Positions 48,640-59,892 of a stretch of 64,000 bases of DNA are shown here, one piece after another. Origin of the DNA: Alitta virens. Taxonomy: Eukaryota > Annelida > Polychaeta > Phyllodocida > Nereididae. The translations under genes were made by a program, and so were the position numbers. The notes beneath the pieces are model-generated. The model saw nothing but the letters and a program-made list of their open reading frames with translations. It did no database searches and was not told where the DNA came from. Within the stretch, counting starts at the first letter, position 1. Each line of letters starts with the position of its first letter. The stretch covers positions 60,303,829-60,367,828 of the forward strand of contig OW028573.1 in NCBI GenBank assembly GCA_932294295.1, in the 5' to 3' direction.

Positions 48640-49964
48640 CTCCGCCCAGTATGAAAAATTAGCTCCCTGATCGGCAGCCTGAATGGTGGTCTCCCCCAGG
48701 ACTGGATGAATCCAACAGTGATCTTGGATAAGCCTACACAATAAGAGCACCTTCACATCATGGCAGTGACTTAAAGGGCAGTTAGAACAAGAGGACGATT
48801 TGCACGAATCAGTAGTCGAAGGTAGATACTGAGAAGGGAAGTCGAGATCTGCAATCAAGATGACAAAAATTTCCCAAATCAACAGTTTAACAATTCATGG
48901 CTAATTCTACATGTCATAACCCAGCTACTAGCTGAAACTGTGTCTGTCTTTTTGTTTATTTCATCGTCTTTACAATAAGTTTACTGCACATGTGATTTTC
49001 CTCTAAAAAAAAGTGACTTTTTCCATCAGGGAATGCTGTGTTTCTAGGCACAAGAGAAATTAGCAGATTCTCGTAGTAATTTTTGGGGAGTGCAAGTTGA
49101 TGAACTCAAACAAAAGTTATGTCTGCAATAGTTGACCAGGTGTGACTGCACGACATATACCTCCCCCATATTGTAGGTATTATATAAGCTGTATGTATAT
49201 CATTATATAATATATTATGTTAATTCAGATGGGCGTCCTGTGCGAGACGCTCTTTGTTCAAGACCCACAAGGGGTTTTTTTTATAAAGAAGAAGAACAAC
49301 AACAATAACATCAACAACAACAACAACAACAACAGGAGAAACAACAACAACAACAGCAAAAACGACAACAAAAACAACAACTCACCATTGCTATATTGCC
49401 ACTGTATCCTGGCATTTCAGCTCCCAAAAGCAAAGAAGTTGTTCATTGCACATACATATTATTTATTTGTAAGCCCATCGTATCCCCAAGAGATAGCTGA
49501 TTCTGATCACCACAACTAGACCGATCCATCAGTCACTACATAGAGATGTAGGTACACTACACCCAAAAAGTCCTGTAATGTGTTTGACAAAAAATACCCA
49601 ATGGTATCTTTTGATTTAATCGGCAGTCGTCTTCCTGCTAATAGCAGACACATTGTTTCCATTTACTCCAAGTGAAATTTCATAGAACTATGTTGGTTGC
49701 AAATAACCCAATCAAGGCTGGTCCATTCCCTCGAACATGCATAATGATATAATTCTTCTCATGGACATTGTAAGGCAGGAACTTCATACTAAGAGCCATC
49801 AAGTTGAATGCTGACTATGGCTGCTTACAAAGAGAACAAACAGTTGTTTAAAAAAGCAATATGTATAATTTCGATACCTGCATCACGCATCCTAATCTGC
49901 TGATGGTGCCACCTAATATCAACAGGAGTAACACCCTCAACATGCCAGACGAAGTTTTTCCCAT
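48640..49964 (-). pseudogene. Decayed tandem copy of the secreted Methyltransf_FA gene
   Basis: Three pieces lie in the same order as the functional gene. At 49878-49964 there is a signal-peptide-like exon (MGKTSSGMLRVLLLLILGG) followed by a GTATCG donor. At about 49630-49820 the start of the Methyltransf_FA exon is recognisable (KFLPYNVHEKNY, ALIGLF, FYEISLGVNGNN) but carries an in-frame TAG where the intact gene has Gly, plus frameshifts. At about 48640-48848 lies the start of the last exon, sharing TCAGTATCTACCTTCGACTA with the intact copy but missing its middle. The counterpart of exon 3 was not found; an AAC microsatellite occupies the interval. It looks like a dead product of tandem duplication. 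Confidence 0.8.
49286..49380. repeat. (AAC)n trinucleotide microsatellite
   Basis: Long interrupted run of AAC units. The Asn-rich plus-strand frame over it is not a gene. A degenerate B-box-like GTTCAAGACCC lies just before, so it may be the tail of a SINE. Confidence 0.9.
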
Positions 49965-51262
49965 GATAAGGGATTCAACAATGAATGCTCCGCACAGTGG
50001 GTGTCCTGTCTTACTGAGTATGCAGATTGCAAATATGCTTTGACCACTTCAAAAACACTGTAACTGTCATTGCCATTAAATTGCTTTTCTTTATAATAAT
50101 TGTTGGCTGGAAAACACCACTTTTCTTGGCACAATAGCTGCTTAAAAAACACGTTCAGTACACAGTTGTTTTTCAAGGACTTCAAGTTATTATTTTTAGA
50201 CGCCCGATTTCTTATCCATTCAAAGATTTTTTCCTAATATTGCCATATTTTGCTTTGGCTTAGTGTCTGAACTACGAGTTCACCCAAGTTTGTAAAATAT
50301 TGCAAAATAGAAATACTACTACAAACAAAGCAAAATAAATTCACTGGTAGACAGTCAAGACATGCAATGATTGAACCTTATTACCAACCAAAACTCTGCA
50401 GTGTAGTTGAACCTTATTAGTAATAAGATTCAACTACTCTGCAGATATTTGGTCATCATCACCAACCCTGAACTCCACTCAGAATGTAAGGTGGCTGGCA
50501 AGAAAAAAGCTGGACACTGCTGCACAGCAATACCAGAGTATACTGGAGCTGTTGGATGCCGTTTAAAATGTTTTGAGGCCCAACCAAAGAAAGCATGGTG
50601 CTTCTTACATTTAATGAAATAAAAAATAAACCTATTTAGAATATTGAGAAAATAAACATCTGTCAGTGTGTATTTTGTTTCTAGGTGGAGAAATGGCTCT
50701 AAAAATTATGTTTGTAGTTATAAATCTTGCACATGGTTTCACAATTCTGGTTAATTCGGTCATAAAACATCCCTTGGATGTACAATAACGTCAGCAGCCA
50801 TTTTTCACATTTTTGTTTGTAACATTCCTTTGAAGAGCCAGAAATGACTGCAAACTTGCAGAATGTATTCTCTCTTGCAGGTGTTTGATATATATGATTA
50901 TTGAATGATTTGGACAATCCACTCAGAAGATATTCACAATAATCACATTCGCATAATAACTTCAGATGCACTGTATATCTTTCAGTAAGTGAGTGTTGGT
51001 CATGAGTTCAAAAAGGAGGATGACAAATAAAAACAGGTAGTGATGTCATAGATATTTATAATGGGTTAGTATACTGTTGTAACGGGTGGCCTGATGTTTA
51101 GAGATTTGATTGATCAAGGACCTTTGGCTCTGTAGATAAGACTTGGCAACAAAAAAAGGGGCCAGGATCTGATAACATGCATTTTGTGTCTGGGTCAACA
51201 TGAGGGAACGAATGGTACGATAACATTACATTGTTGAACTTTACAGAATTGCAAGACTGAAA
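49965..51262. other. Intergenic; one unassigned Cys-rich frame
   Basis: AT-rich spacer between the pseudogene and the TM2 gene. On the plus strand at about 50446-50622 an open frame follows CTCTGCAG, a possible splice acceptor. It encodes seven cysteines, including HCC and CRLKC, and is followed at once by AATAAA. It could be the terminal exon of a small secreted protein or a chance frame; no family was recognised. Confidence 0.3.
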
Positions 51263-54200
51263 ATGGAAATACAAAAAACGGATTTAAAGTCCATACCGGG
51301 ACCTCATTCTAGTGGACCAATAAGTGGTCCTGTTAATGGACAACAACCCTTAACGGCAGGAACATCAAATGAATACAGTACAGCAGCACTAAGTACTCAG
51401 AGGTCATCTGCAGGATTCGTTCAAACACAAGGAAGTCCTGTAGGACCTTATGATGTGTCTGTGGCACCCTACGATGGCATTGTTACAGCTCAAGGGCCTC
51501 AAGGTCCTTCTGGGTCACCCTATATCCAAATCCAACCTCAAAGATCAGGTCCTCTGAAAAAGGCCAAAACAGCCTATAAAATGTCAATCTTAGGATTCTT
51601 GGGACTTCATCACTTCTACTTAAACAGACCTAAGTTTGGAGTACTTTACCTGTTCACAGGTGGCTTACTGTTAATTGGTTGGTTAATTGACTTTTGTCGA
51701 ATGCCTTTGTTGGTCAAACAGGCCAATGACATGATTGAACACCCAGAGAAATATAAGAACAAACGAACAATGCTGGATGCTTATATATTGTGGTTTCCAT
51801 TAGGGTTTTTTGGTAAGTATACATTTTTTAAATCCACATTATGAGGGTTTTCAGTTTCTATAGCCTCTCATTTTACTAATATCATCCTGGACTATTTGAC
51901 AATGTGTACAATGTATGATTAATCTCACGACACTTCCATTACATAGAAAATACACTTTATCACCAAATATGCAAAAACGTAATTTGATACATTGCAGGAG
52001 CCCACCATTACTACCTTGGTAGAATGCACTGGGGAGTGGCTTACACCTTCACCCTGGGGCTTCTAGGGGTAGGCTGGGTAATTGATGGGGTGCGCATGAA
52101 ACAACTGGTCAAGGAGGCTAATGAGACACAAAGTGGCCCACAAGATGTCACAGTTGCTGATGAGAAGAAGTTGTCTGAATGTTACATCTTAGCTGTTACA
52201 CCCCTGGGGATTTTGGGAGCTCATTATTATTACCTGGAGAGGTGGATGTTTGCAGTTATATACACCTTCACCTTGGGACTCTTCGGTATTGGGTGGTTGG
52301 TAGACTTGTTTACCCTGCCTTATGTCTTTGAAAGGGCAAACAAGATTCGCCGCAAGGAGGTTGACCCAAAGTAAGTCCACAAAAAACCATACACGCACTG
52401 CGCTGTCAATTAGTTTATAATATACGTATCTATATATATTATTGGTTGCCTGTCAACTAAGATGCTAGGCTAATCACATGCTAGCTGCAAATAATAATAT
52501 CAGAGCAAAATCAATGAGGGCATCTTCACACATCGTGGCAAGACTGCACCTCACTACCAAGTGAATAATTCTTACTGCACAGTAAATCTCTGTGGTATGT
52601 ACTAAGTACTTTTGTGCTATACAACACTGACTTTTGACGTTTTTTCAGACGGGTGTACATTTCAGAAGCTTACAAACTCGTATTTCCCCTTGGATTTCTG
52701 GGACTGCATCATTTCTACTTGAGACGCCCAGGGTGGGGTGTGTTGTACTTTTGCACCTGTGGTTGTCTCCTGGTTGGCTGGATTGTTGATTTCTTCCGAT
52801 TGCCCAGTCTGGTAAGAGAGACCAATGCTGCAGCAGAGAGGGAAGCTGCAAATCTTTCAGAACTTCAAAACAGATTGGATAGGCAACCTCCTCAACCAAC
52901 TGAACTACTACCCCCAGCCCCACCTCAGTATTCACCGCGCCCCATGTTAAAGAGATACCCACCTGACTCTAATGTTCAAGTGAGAGAAAGCAGGGAAAGC
53001 AGGGGAAATAGGGATGGGCGTACAGAAAGAACACCTCTTCAAAAGAGTAAGTAGCCTACATACATTTCAAACACAGAAAGTTTAGTCTAACTTAAAAAGT
53101 AATGGTCACAGAGTTCTGAGCTACATGAAAGTTTCACCTAAAGTTAGTATTTTACTGAGTTCATAAATGGCACTGCATAGTGAATCAATGCAATCTTGCG
53201 CTTGATTCTAATTCTTTTGCCAATTTTTAGAAGGTACATACTATCTGCCAGTCAGAATTGTGTACTATGCCTAACTTTGAAACTATGCCTAACTTAGGTG
53301 GTGACCTTATAGCGCATTAAAGGGGAACTAACCCCTTTTGCACTTTACCTCTCAGATTTTAGCTTGGGTCCATAGAAACAATTCCATGCTATTCATAACT
53401 TGTATATGTGCCCTGGTAATGAAATATCCTGCATTTATTAGCTCCGGGTTGTGAACTACGGAGGCCGCCATTTTTTAAATTCCTGGTGTTTTGCACTGAC
53501 CGGAAATACGTCACTGTTGTACCAACTCTTAGCATGGAGTCACTAGAGTGGTCTCAGCCAATGAGAGCCAAGTATTCTGGAGGCTTGGCATTGCAATTCA
53601 ATGGTGAGAACAACTGTCAACAACAGTTTTAGATACAGGTGTAATTGCACTTTCAGAGCTTTTGTTAAGGGCATGTCAAAGCTAATTGTAATTTCTTGGG
53701 AATACATCATAATTATAGCTAATTATTGCATTGATTGCAATAAGCAATTTATATCTAAGAATAGGTATATAGGTATATATATATATATATATGCATGGGC
53801 AAATAGGCAATAACCCTGCTACGTACATGTTATGTAAGACGTTTTTCCCAAGCATAGGAGTTTAAATAGCAAAAGTTATTTAATGTAAAATTTAATAACT
53901 TTAAGATTACAATTAGCATATATTTTGTATCACTATATTTCTGACCATATTTTTGCAAGAGAACAGAATTGGAATACTGCTTTGCTTTGTAAATAAAATA
54001 TGTCACATATAATCTTTAGGGGCAATGTGCAGTATTAGTATTATGTATAGTATAAATATATTTCATAGTATTTATATTTGGTGTATATGTATTGTTAGTG
54101 GGGTTGTTTTAAAGGCAGTACCTCCTTCTTTACCAAGATTAATATATATTAATTACCAAATTGTGCTTATTTCAATTGTATGTTGGTTGCATTGCTAGAT

Positions 54201-55336
54201 ACATTAAATATACCAGTTTAAAATAAAATATAATATCAAAAACTTATTTTCAACAAAACTTTGTCAATACAATATTTTTTTAAAGCTTCACTAATAAACA
54301 GTAGTTGTATTACAAAGCAGGATACTTGATAGTTGTTCTTACTGAGTGTCAAGTAATTGCATTGTCTCAAATAGTTCAATGGCAATTACTTGACACTCAG
54401 TAAGAACTTTATGTTGTTGTGATATCTGTTCTTGTCATTATAATTGCAATGAACAATGTAACAGATTGTAATCCACAGGATTGCAATTAATTTGTATTGC
54501 TGAATACATATGGCCTAGCTGTGTACATAAGTGACGTCACTATATTGCGTGCCGTGTGCAATAATGGCGGCCCCCCAGCATGTTGATGGTTGGTGCAAAT
54601 TTCACTTTTAATTGGCTTGAAATCATATCAAACCCGAGTTTAAGACATTTCCTTTCACTGCAATATATTATTTGACAACTAATTGAACTTTTGAAATTAA
54701 CATGCAAACTTCCATTAGTTCCCCTTTAACACTTTCTTTTACAGCTTCTGCTGCTGCAGCTAACAGAAATGATTTACCTCCACCGTACACCCCAAGAGCT
54801 TCCTCATCAAACTCCAGGGCTGTGGCGTCACCACCAAGACCTCCTCCGTCACCAATGGACGTCATCACTGAGGAAGATGAGGACGCCATTAGTGTCATTT
54901 CCAGTGCCAGCCGCCAGATGGCGAGTGCTAATGACGTTACTCTGGAGAATACTCTAAATGATCAAATTTATGCAAATAGCAGAGCATCCAGTCTGTGTAT
55001 GTAATATACTTTAAAAAATTAAAAATGTATGATCCTTGTATGTTACTTTCCACTTAGCCAACTTTCCCCTTTCTTTGTATCTCGATACTTTACTAATGAA
55101 CCAACAAAAATCTAATAGACTTCCATTGGGTATTTCCCATTTCGGAACTGTATAGAACAAACGTCCTTCGTGTTGATAAATATTAAGATAGGCTACTACT
55201 TGAGATTATTCATGATCTGAAAAGTCGTTTGAGGAGAATTCGTTGTTAATAAAAGGTAATGTTCACTGATAACATCTTATTCTTATCAATTTCAGCAAAC
55301 GATGTAATGGAAATCTCACAAACAGATCATCTGTAA
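51263..55336 (+). CDS. Protein with four tandem TM2 domains and a PPxY-containing tail (complete)
   Basis: Five exons, 51263-51812, 51998-52370, 52649-53046, 54745-54996 and 55296-55336, with consistent phases, give 537 residues. The ATG is preceded in frame by TGA (51256-51258). Residues 1-100 are Gly/Ser/Pro-rich with no signal peptide. Four TM2-type units follow at about 103-152, 170-220, 243-292 and 314-362. Each has a G-[FI]-[FL]-G-x-H-[HY] loop, an aromatic YL, a Gly-rich second helix and a closing GW-[LIV]-[IV]-D. This predicts eight membrane helices. The tail (363-537) is polar, with PPQY at 399-402 and PPPY at 452-455, motifs that bind WW domains such as those of NEDD4-family ligases, and an acidic EEDEDA patch. 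Known TM2D1-3 proteins have one TM2 unit. Function unknown. Most of intron 4 is a transposon. Confidence 0.88.
53321..54725. mobile_element. T2/Kolobok-type non-autonomous element with TTAA duplication
   Basis: The left junction reads TTAA-AGGGGAACTAA and the right TTAGTTCCCCT-TTAA, so 11-bp inverted ends are flanked by TTAA (53317-53320 and 54726-54729). Together TTAAAGGGG fits TTAAAGGRR, the terminal signature of T2-type MITEs of the Kolobok superfamily; piggyBac also uses TTAA but with other ends. Subterminal parts are also roughly mirrored: GGCCGCCATT, TTGCAC and ACGTCAC on the left against GTGACGTCAC, GTGCAATA and ATGGCGGCC on the right. There is no transposase. It contains a TA tract at 53765-53792 and a hairpin at 54335. 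Confidence 0.82.
54335..54407. repeat. 26-bp perfect inverted repeat (hairpin)
   Basis: Left arm 54335-54360 (starting GTTCTTACTGAGTG) is the exact reverse complement of right arm 54382-54407. The 21-base spacer itself pairs four more bases, leaving a 12-base loop. It lies inside the TTAA-flanked element. Confidence 0.95.
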
Positions 55337-55933
55337 TGAATCCTTAGTTCTGGCTGCCAACTCATCAACAACACAGCTGATCTTATCATGCAACTTACAA
55401 TACTTTATCAGATGACTTTATATCACATGCATCCTTTCCGTTGACTCATCATCATAAATTATGAAAGGACTGGGGATATTATCATTACATATATGTACAT
55501 GCCTAGTTTCACCTTTTTCATTATTGTTATTTGAACAGTATTTTATGTTAATTTAAAAAATGCAACTGTACGATAGGCTGTGAACTTCCAATGAAATGTG
55601 GGATTGTTTACAAAACCGCAGGAAGTACATGTTCTTCTTTGATTATTGTGCATATAACATATTTAATAGAAATTTATAATTTATACTGATTGGCACAGAC
55701 TCATTGACCAAGTGTACATTATATACCAATTAGGTTTTCATATATTTTCTTAAGAAACTTACAGGGTGCGGCCTAAAAACTGTAACATTTAGTCAGGAGT
55801 ATAAACAATTGGTCATAATGATATTTTTGATCTTATAATGTCAGACGATATCAGTGTAACTACACATCTGAAGCCACAGAAAATATAAAATTTGCATGGA
55901 ATCCTCCTTCAGTGTTGTTTTTATAGGTGCATA

Positions 55934-56061
55934 GTACTTGGACTTAAGTACCAAGTACTCAGTACTTGTTCTTGGACTCAAAGCTGTTCAAAATTAAGTA
56001 CTTGGACTTGTACTTGAAGCCAAATTACTTGCAAGTACCTTTCAAGTACTTCAAGTACTTA
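55934..56061. repeat. Cluster of GTACTTG/CAAGTAC units (left)
   Basis: At least eight copies of GTACTTG or its complement in 130 bases, in forms like AGTACTTGGACTTAAGTACC and AAGTACTTCAAGTACTT. A second cluster lies 1.3 kb to the right. Confidence 0.85.
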
Positions 56062-57330
56062 TTATTTTAAAACGCAGACAAAGGCAATTTATTATAACTA
56101 TTGCAACATAGATAATCTATCATGAAAATAATTTTGTATTTTGTACACAAGTGACTGTGTTATTTTGACTAACATTGTTGTGTCAATATAAGAGGAAACC
56201 TACTAGTTTGACTAAATTGCAATTAGGTTTCAACAAACTGAGTAGTAAATTAACAGCAGCTCATTGTTGAATATTTCGCTGATTTCAATAAATATTGCAC
56301 ACTTTTTAATGGAGGCAGGCTTTGATAAAAAAAAAAAAACTAATATCATATAGATCTATTACATATACACATATTAATTGACATGAACAAAATTTTGCAA
56401 CAAGTCAAGTTTGCTTTTAAATCATACCAGTTTAAAATAATTATTTTTAATTGTACATACTGATTGTGTGAAAATCCAATGCTTAAAAATAATTTCTGAA
56501 TTTCAACTTATTGTTTAACTAACATATGGGTTTATATCTTGGATAGAGTCAGTTGACTCCAATTTGTCCAGTTGTTTTTGTGTAGAACAACAGACACAAT
56601 AGACATAGGGGTAGCTGCTATTTACCCCCATTAAACAAGAAATCAGTGGTGGTCATTCCAATTGTCTTAATCCCCATTCATCACCTGTTAGAAGTAATGG
56701 GGATCCCCAGCTAAATTCATGTGCATATTAGTTACACACTTGACTTGCAAATATTGATAGCAGTTATATAATAATGTAAAGCCAACAGTCTGCATAAAAA
56801 TCAATGCCATCAAGCATATCCAGATTCTGTCTGACTCTCATGAACACATTTTTGCAATTAGCCCTCCCATGTTCCTACATGTCTCATTAACCCTGAGTGA
56901 AAATATCACACATTTTTTAATTACTTTTGATATTAACAAATTCCACAGAGAGATTGATTATAATGAAGCACATAAATACTGATATGTCTCTAGTATTTGG
57001 TCAACTGAGGAAACCTCACTTGTAAAACCACCTTGCCATTAAGACCACTAGAGTTTGCACCAAATCAGGCAAAGCTGGTGTGCGTTCTACTGAATATGTG
57101 CCAAAATACTATATTATGTTTGTTGAGATTTGACAAAAAATTCTAACTTTATTTATTTTAATTTTTTTGTGTGCGAGTTACAGTGATCTGAACGTAGATG
57201 TTTTTAAACCAGTGTTCAGCATGTACTGGGCCAAGGGGGACTGGGGTTTACATCACTCAAATTTCCCCCCTTTCGGATTCGTTTCTGCTGTCTGTTTGAC
57301 GCCAATTGGATCTGGACCATAAACTAAGGA

Positions 57331-57430
57331 TTTACTTGTACTTGAACAAATGTACTTGTACTTGGACTCAAGTACTCTGATGAATACCCGTACTTGGACT
57401 TGATATATCCTCATGTCCTTATACTTGTAA
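57331..57430. repeat. Cluster of GTACTTG units (right)
   Basis: About seven TACTTG units (ACTTGTACTTGAAC, TGTACTTGTACTTGGACTC, CGTACTTGGACTTG). Together with the left cluster it brackets 1.27 kb and may mark subterminal repeats of a DNA transposon. Confidence 0.8.
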
Positions 57431-58329
57431 TTAGACAGAAAAGACAAAAATTTACCTGAACCTGAACCCAAAATGGCACTCTCCGCCTCAAAGGAATCAA
57501 TGTTCTACTTTCTTATTAAACATGAATCTATTTGCCCTCTTTGTGGGGGCTAAGGTCAAGACAGGTGTCTGTAACACATCTGTATGATCAGTGACATATT
57601 CTAATGCATGCATTGCAAAGGCTTAGGTGAAAATAACCCAAAGGTGTGATAAATGTGCATGTGCTATATTTAGATCCATATTATCTATCATTCTAGAGGT
57701 AACAAGAACATATATATTCATGAAGATAATTTAGGACTATTATTCCTTTTGTGTTTATGATTAACATTAATCAAGATGTCAAGCAAAGAATGAGTGAACG
57801 ACAGTATATGACCTCCTTTTTTTCCTGGTCAGGTATGAATAAGTACCAATGAATAGGAGCATGTTGTTGCAGGCTGTGATACCAACCTTCAGACTTTGTT
57901 ATTTATTTACTTTTTTTATTCATAATGAAGATGTGGTAAAATTGTCTGTTGAACATACCCTAAAAATGAGGAGACACAAGAAGTTGGCACACTAGGTAAA
58001 ATTCGGTTTCAGGGTCCTCCAGCTAGCTGGCAATTCAGGATACATTTTTTTGAAGCGTTAACCACCAATACTTTTTTTGTAGAAATTAACATATGAATTT
58101 AGTGTTGCGTTTCTTATGCTGTTGAGTGTGTTACCTTTATATAAAAACAGAAAATTATTTATCATATAATTTTGATACTTAGATGCTTGTCGACTGTGCT
58201 TGTTCAGTTTAAGTGTTGAAGGCTTGATTAATTTCACCACACTTCCTATTTTAACCCATTCTCCAGAAATGTTTACTGGTCATAGTTTCTCTTTGTGCTT
58301 ACTTAATTATGATACACTTTATAATATAA

Positions 58330-58880
58330 TAGGCCGCAGGAGCGGCCCCGTAGGGGCCGCCCGTAGGGCTTTTATGTTTAGAGATTGGCCAAAAACAAAA
58401 TCTACTGACGTACAATTCTCGAATGACCGGATCGGAACTATGTTGTCCTAATTAATCTGCGCAAAATCCTATAATGACCTACTTACGCAAAAATGATCTT
58501 AACTTAAGATATACCAACAAATTTGAAGAAACTCACGTTAAAACATGGTTTGTGTGATTCAAGACTGGAAAAGCAGTAGAACTATGGTTTGAATGTTCCA
58601 TGTGAGCGATGTCCTTTACCGTGATTTTCCACGAAACTAGCCAACCAAATGAATGTTAGAAATCAATGCGCACCTAACTTGTATTAATGACGTCACAATG
58701 CCTTTGACGTTGTGTATTGAGATGGTCCCTGGCGAGCTGGCTCACAAACGATGTTGCGTCACAGCCAGCGTCATGCCTTACAATAGTAGGGGCCATCTCA
58801 AAAGTGTAAGTCCACCAATTTGGCCAGATTTTACCAGCAAAAAAATTGTCTGATGATTGTCCGCCTATTTAAGAAGCTCA
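58330..58880. other. CpG-containing segment with GC hairpin and CRE-like sites
   Basis: This segment has many more CpG dinucleotides than its surroundings. It opens with a perfect 8-bp GC palindrome, GCGGCCCC-GTA-GGGGCCGC (58342-58360), and carries several ATF/CREB-like cores (TGACGTAC, TGACGTCA, TTGACGTT, TGCGTCA). It could be an unannotated promoter, a distal Rab8 promoter, or a young repeat. No coding frame was recognised. Confidence 0.4.
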
Positions 58881-59642
58881 TTGGCCAATGTCCTGAGTGG
58901 GAAGGGCCTTGCAGATTTTAATAAAATTTGATTGGCTAAAATGTCAATGATTGACAGATTTTGTAACTTTATTTTGTGACAATAGTCTACAATGTAACCA
59001 AAAAGTACAAACAATACACATTGTAACAAAAAATAATCACCCAGACATAAACAATGTCTGCACAATTTTTGGATGTTGGAGGAATTGCACTTGACTTGAC
59101 CTATCACCATTTCTTATAATTAATAATAATCAGAGATTTACCTGAAATGTATCAGTTCAGTCAAAAAGTGGGAACTTGCAGAACTCCACTTCTAAAAATG
59201 ATAGAAAGATGCAGTTTTCTGCTAACACTGACACTGTAGCTTTGAAATCATGTTTTGTGTATATATAACTTTGCATCTTCTTTTTGTTCCTATGTCAAAT
59301 TCTACTGAACCTGAAGCTTACTCAGTTTATATGGCCAGCTGTCAGAGGAAGACATAATGATGAGATGATAAGACTTGAGAGTCCACTATATATTTTATGC
59401 TAAGTCTTTCCAACACAGATTCAGTTTTTCAATTAAGTAGATCTACGTGATATTAAATCCACATATGTATGAAAAATTGAAAATAGCATCAAAGTATAAT
59501 TTAAGTAAATCACAACTCCTGCGGCCTCTTATGCACATTGCATTATCATATTAAACAAACTGCCTTTTACATGGTCAAAGCTGTTCATTATTTAATTTTT
59601 AGGTTTGACGAGGGTATGCTGCGCTGCAGCACCCTATGTTTG

Positions 59643-59706
59643 TTAGGTGGCAGCACTGCGTGGAAAGGCCCTCTGGTGTTAATCAGACATTTCATCAGGT
59701 GGCGCT
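59643..59706. promoter_or_regulatory. Three CTCF-like motifs upstream of Rab8 (predicted)
   Basis: TTAGGTGGCAGC (plus), GGCCCTCTGGTG (minus) and TCATCAGGTGGCGC (plus) match the CTCF core at about 10, 11 and 12 of 14 positions, about 190 bases before the Rab8 start codon. Confidence 0.3.
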
Positions 59707-59892
59707 ACAATTTATTCTTTTGGAAGGTTGTTTTTCTTATTTACATTATTTATTCGCCTTTGCGTATAATAGGCGACCACTAATAATATAGTAAATTAAA
59801 AAATAATAGTTTTTGGAAGTCATCGCGGAGGAGTATTCCTTCGCCTACGTCACGAGAATTGAGGAGTTCCCCCAGACAAACAGACAGACAAT

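Larger units (their letters stand above)
55337..59892. other. Intergenic between the TM2 gene and Rab8
   Basis: AT-rich, no gene recognised. Contents: 3' UTR of the TM2 gene at the left, two GTACTTG-repeat clusters (55934-56061, 57331-57430), a CpG-containing segment (58330-58880), CTCF-like motifs at 59643-59706, and the Rab8 promoter/5' UTR in the last 100 bases. Confidence 0.5.

Noticed and set aside
49217..49519. 100-codon Asn-rich plus-strand frame
   Set aside because: Translation of the AAC microsatellite in the middle of a decayed gene.
54335..54407. Conserved microRNA precursor
   Set aside because: The stem is perfectly paired over 26 bp and sits inside a transposon. Typical animal precursors have mismatches, and neither arm matched a known family I could recall.
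55934..57430. CRISPR-like array from the regularly repeated GTACTTG units
   Set aside because: Units are 6-10 bases, irregularly spaced, without unique spacers, in an animal genome.
58342..58360. Rho-independent terminator (GC hairpin followed by TTTT)
   Set aside because: Bacterial termination signals do not apply in this eukaryotic context, and the hairpin is 8 bp with no T run directly after it.
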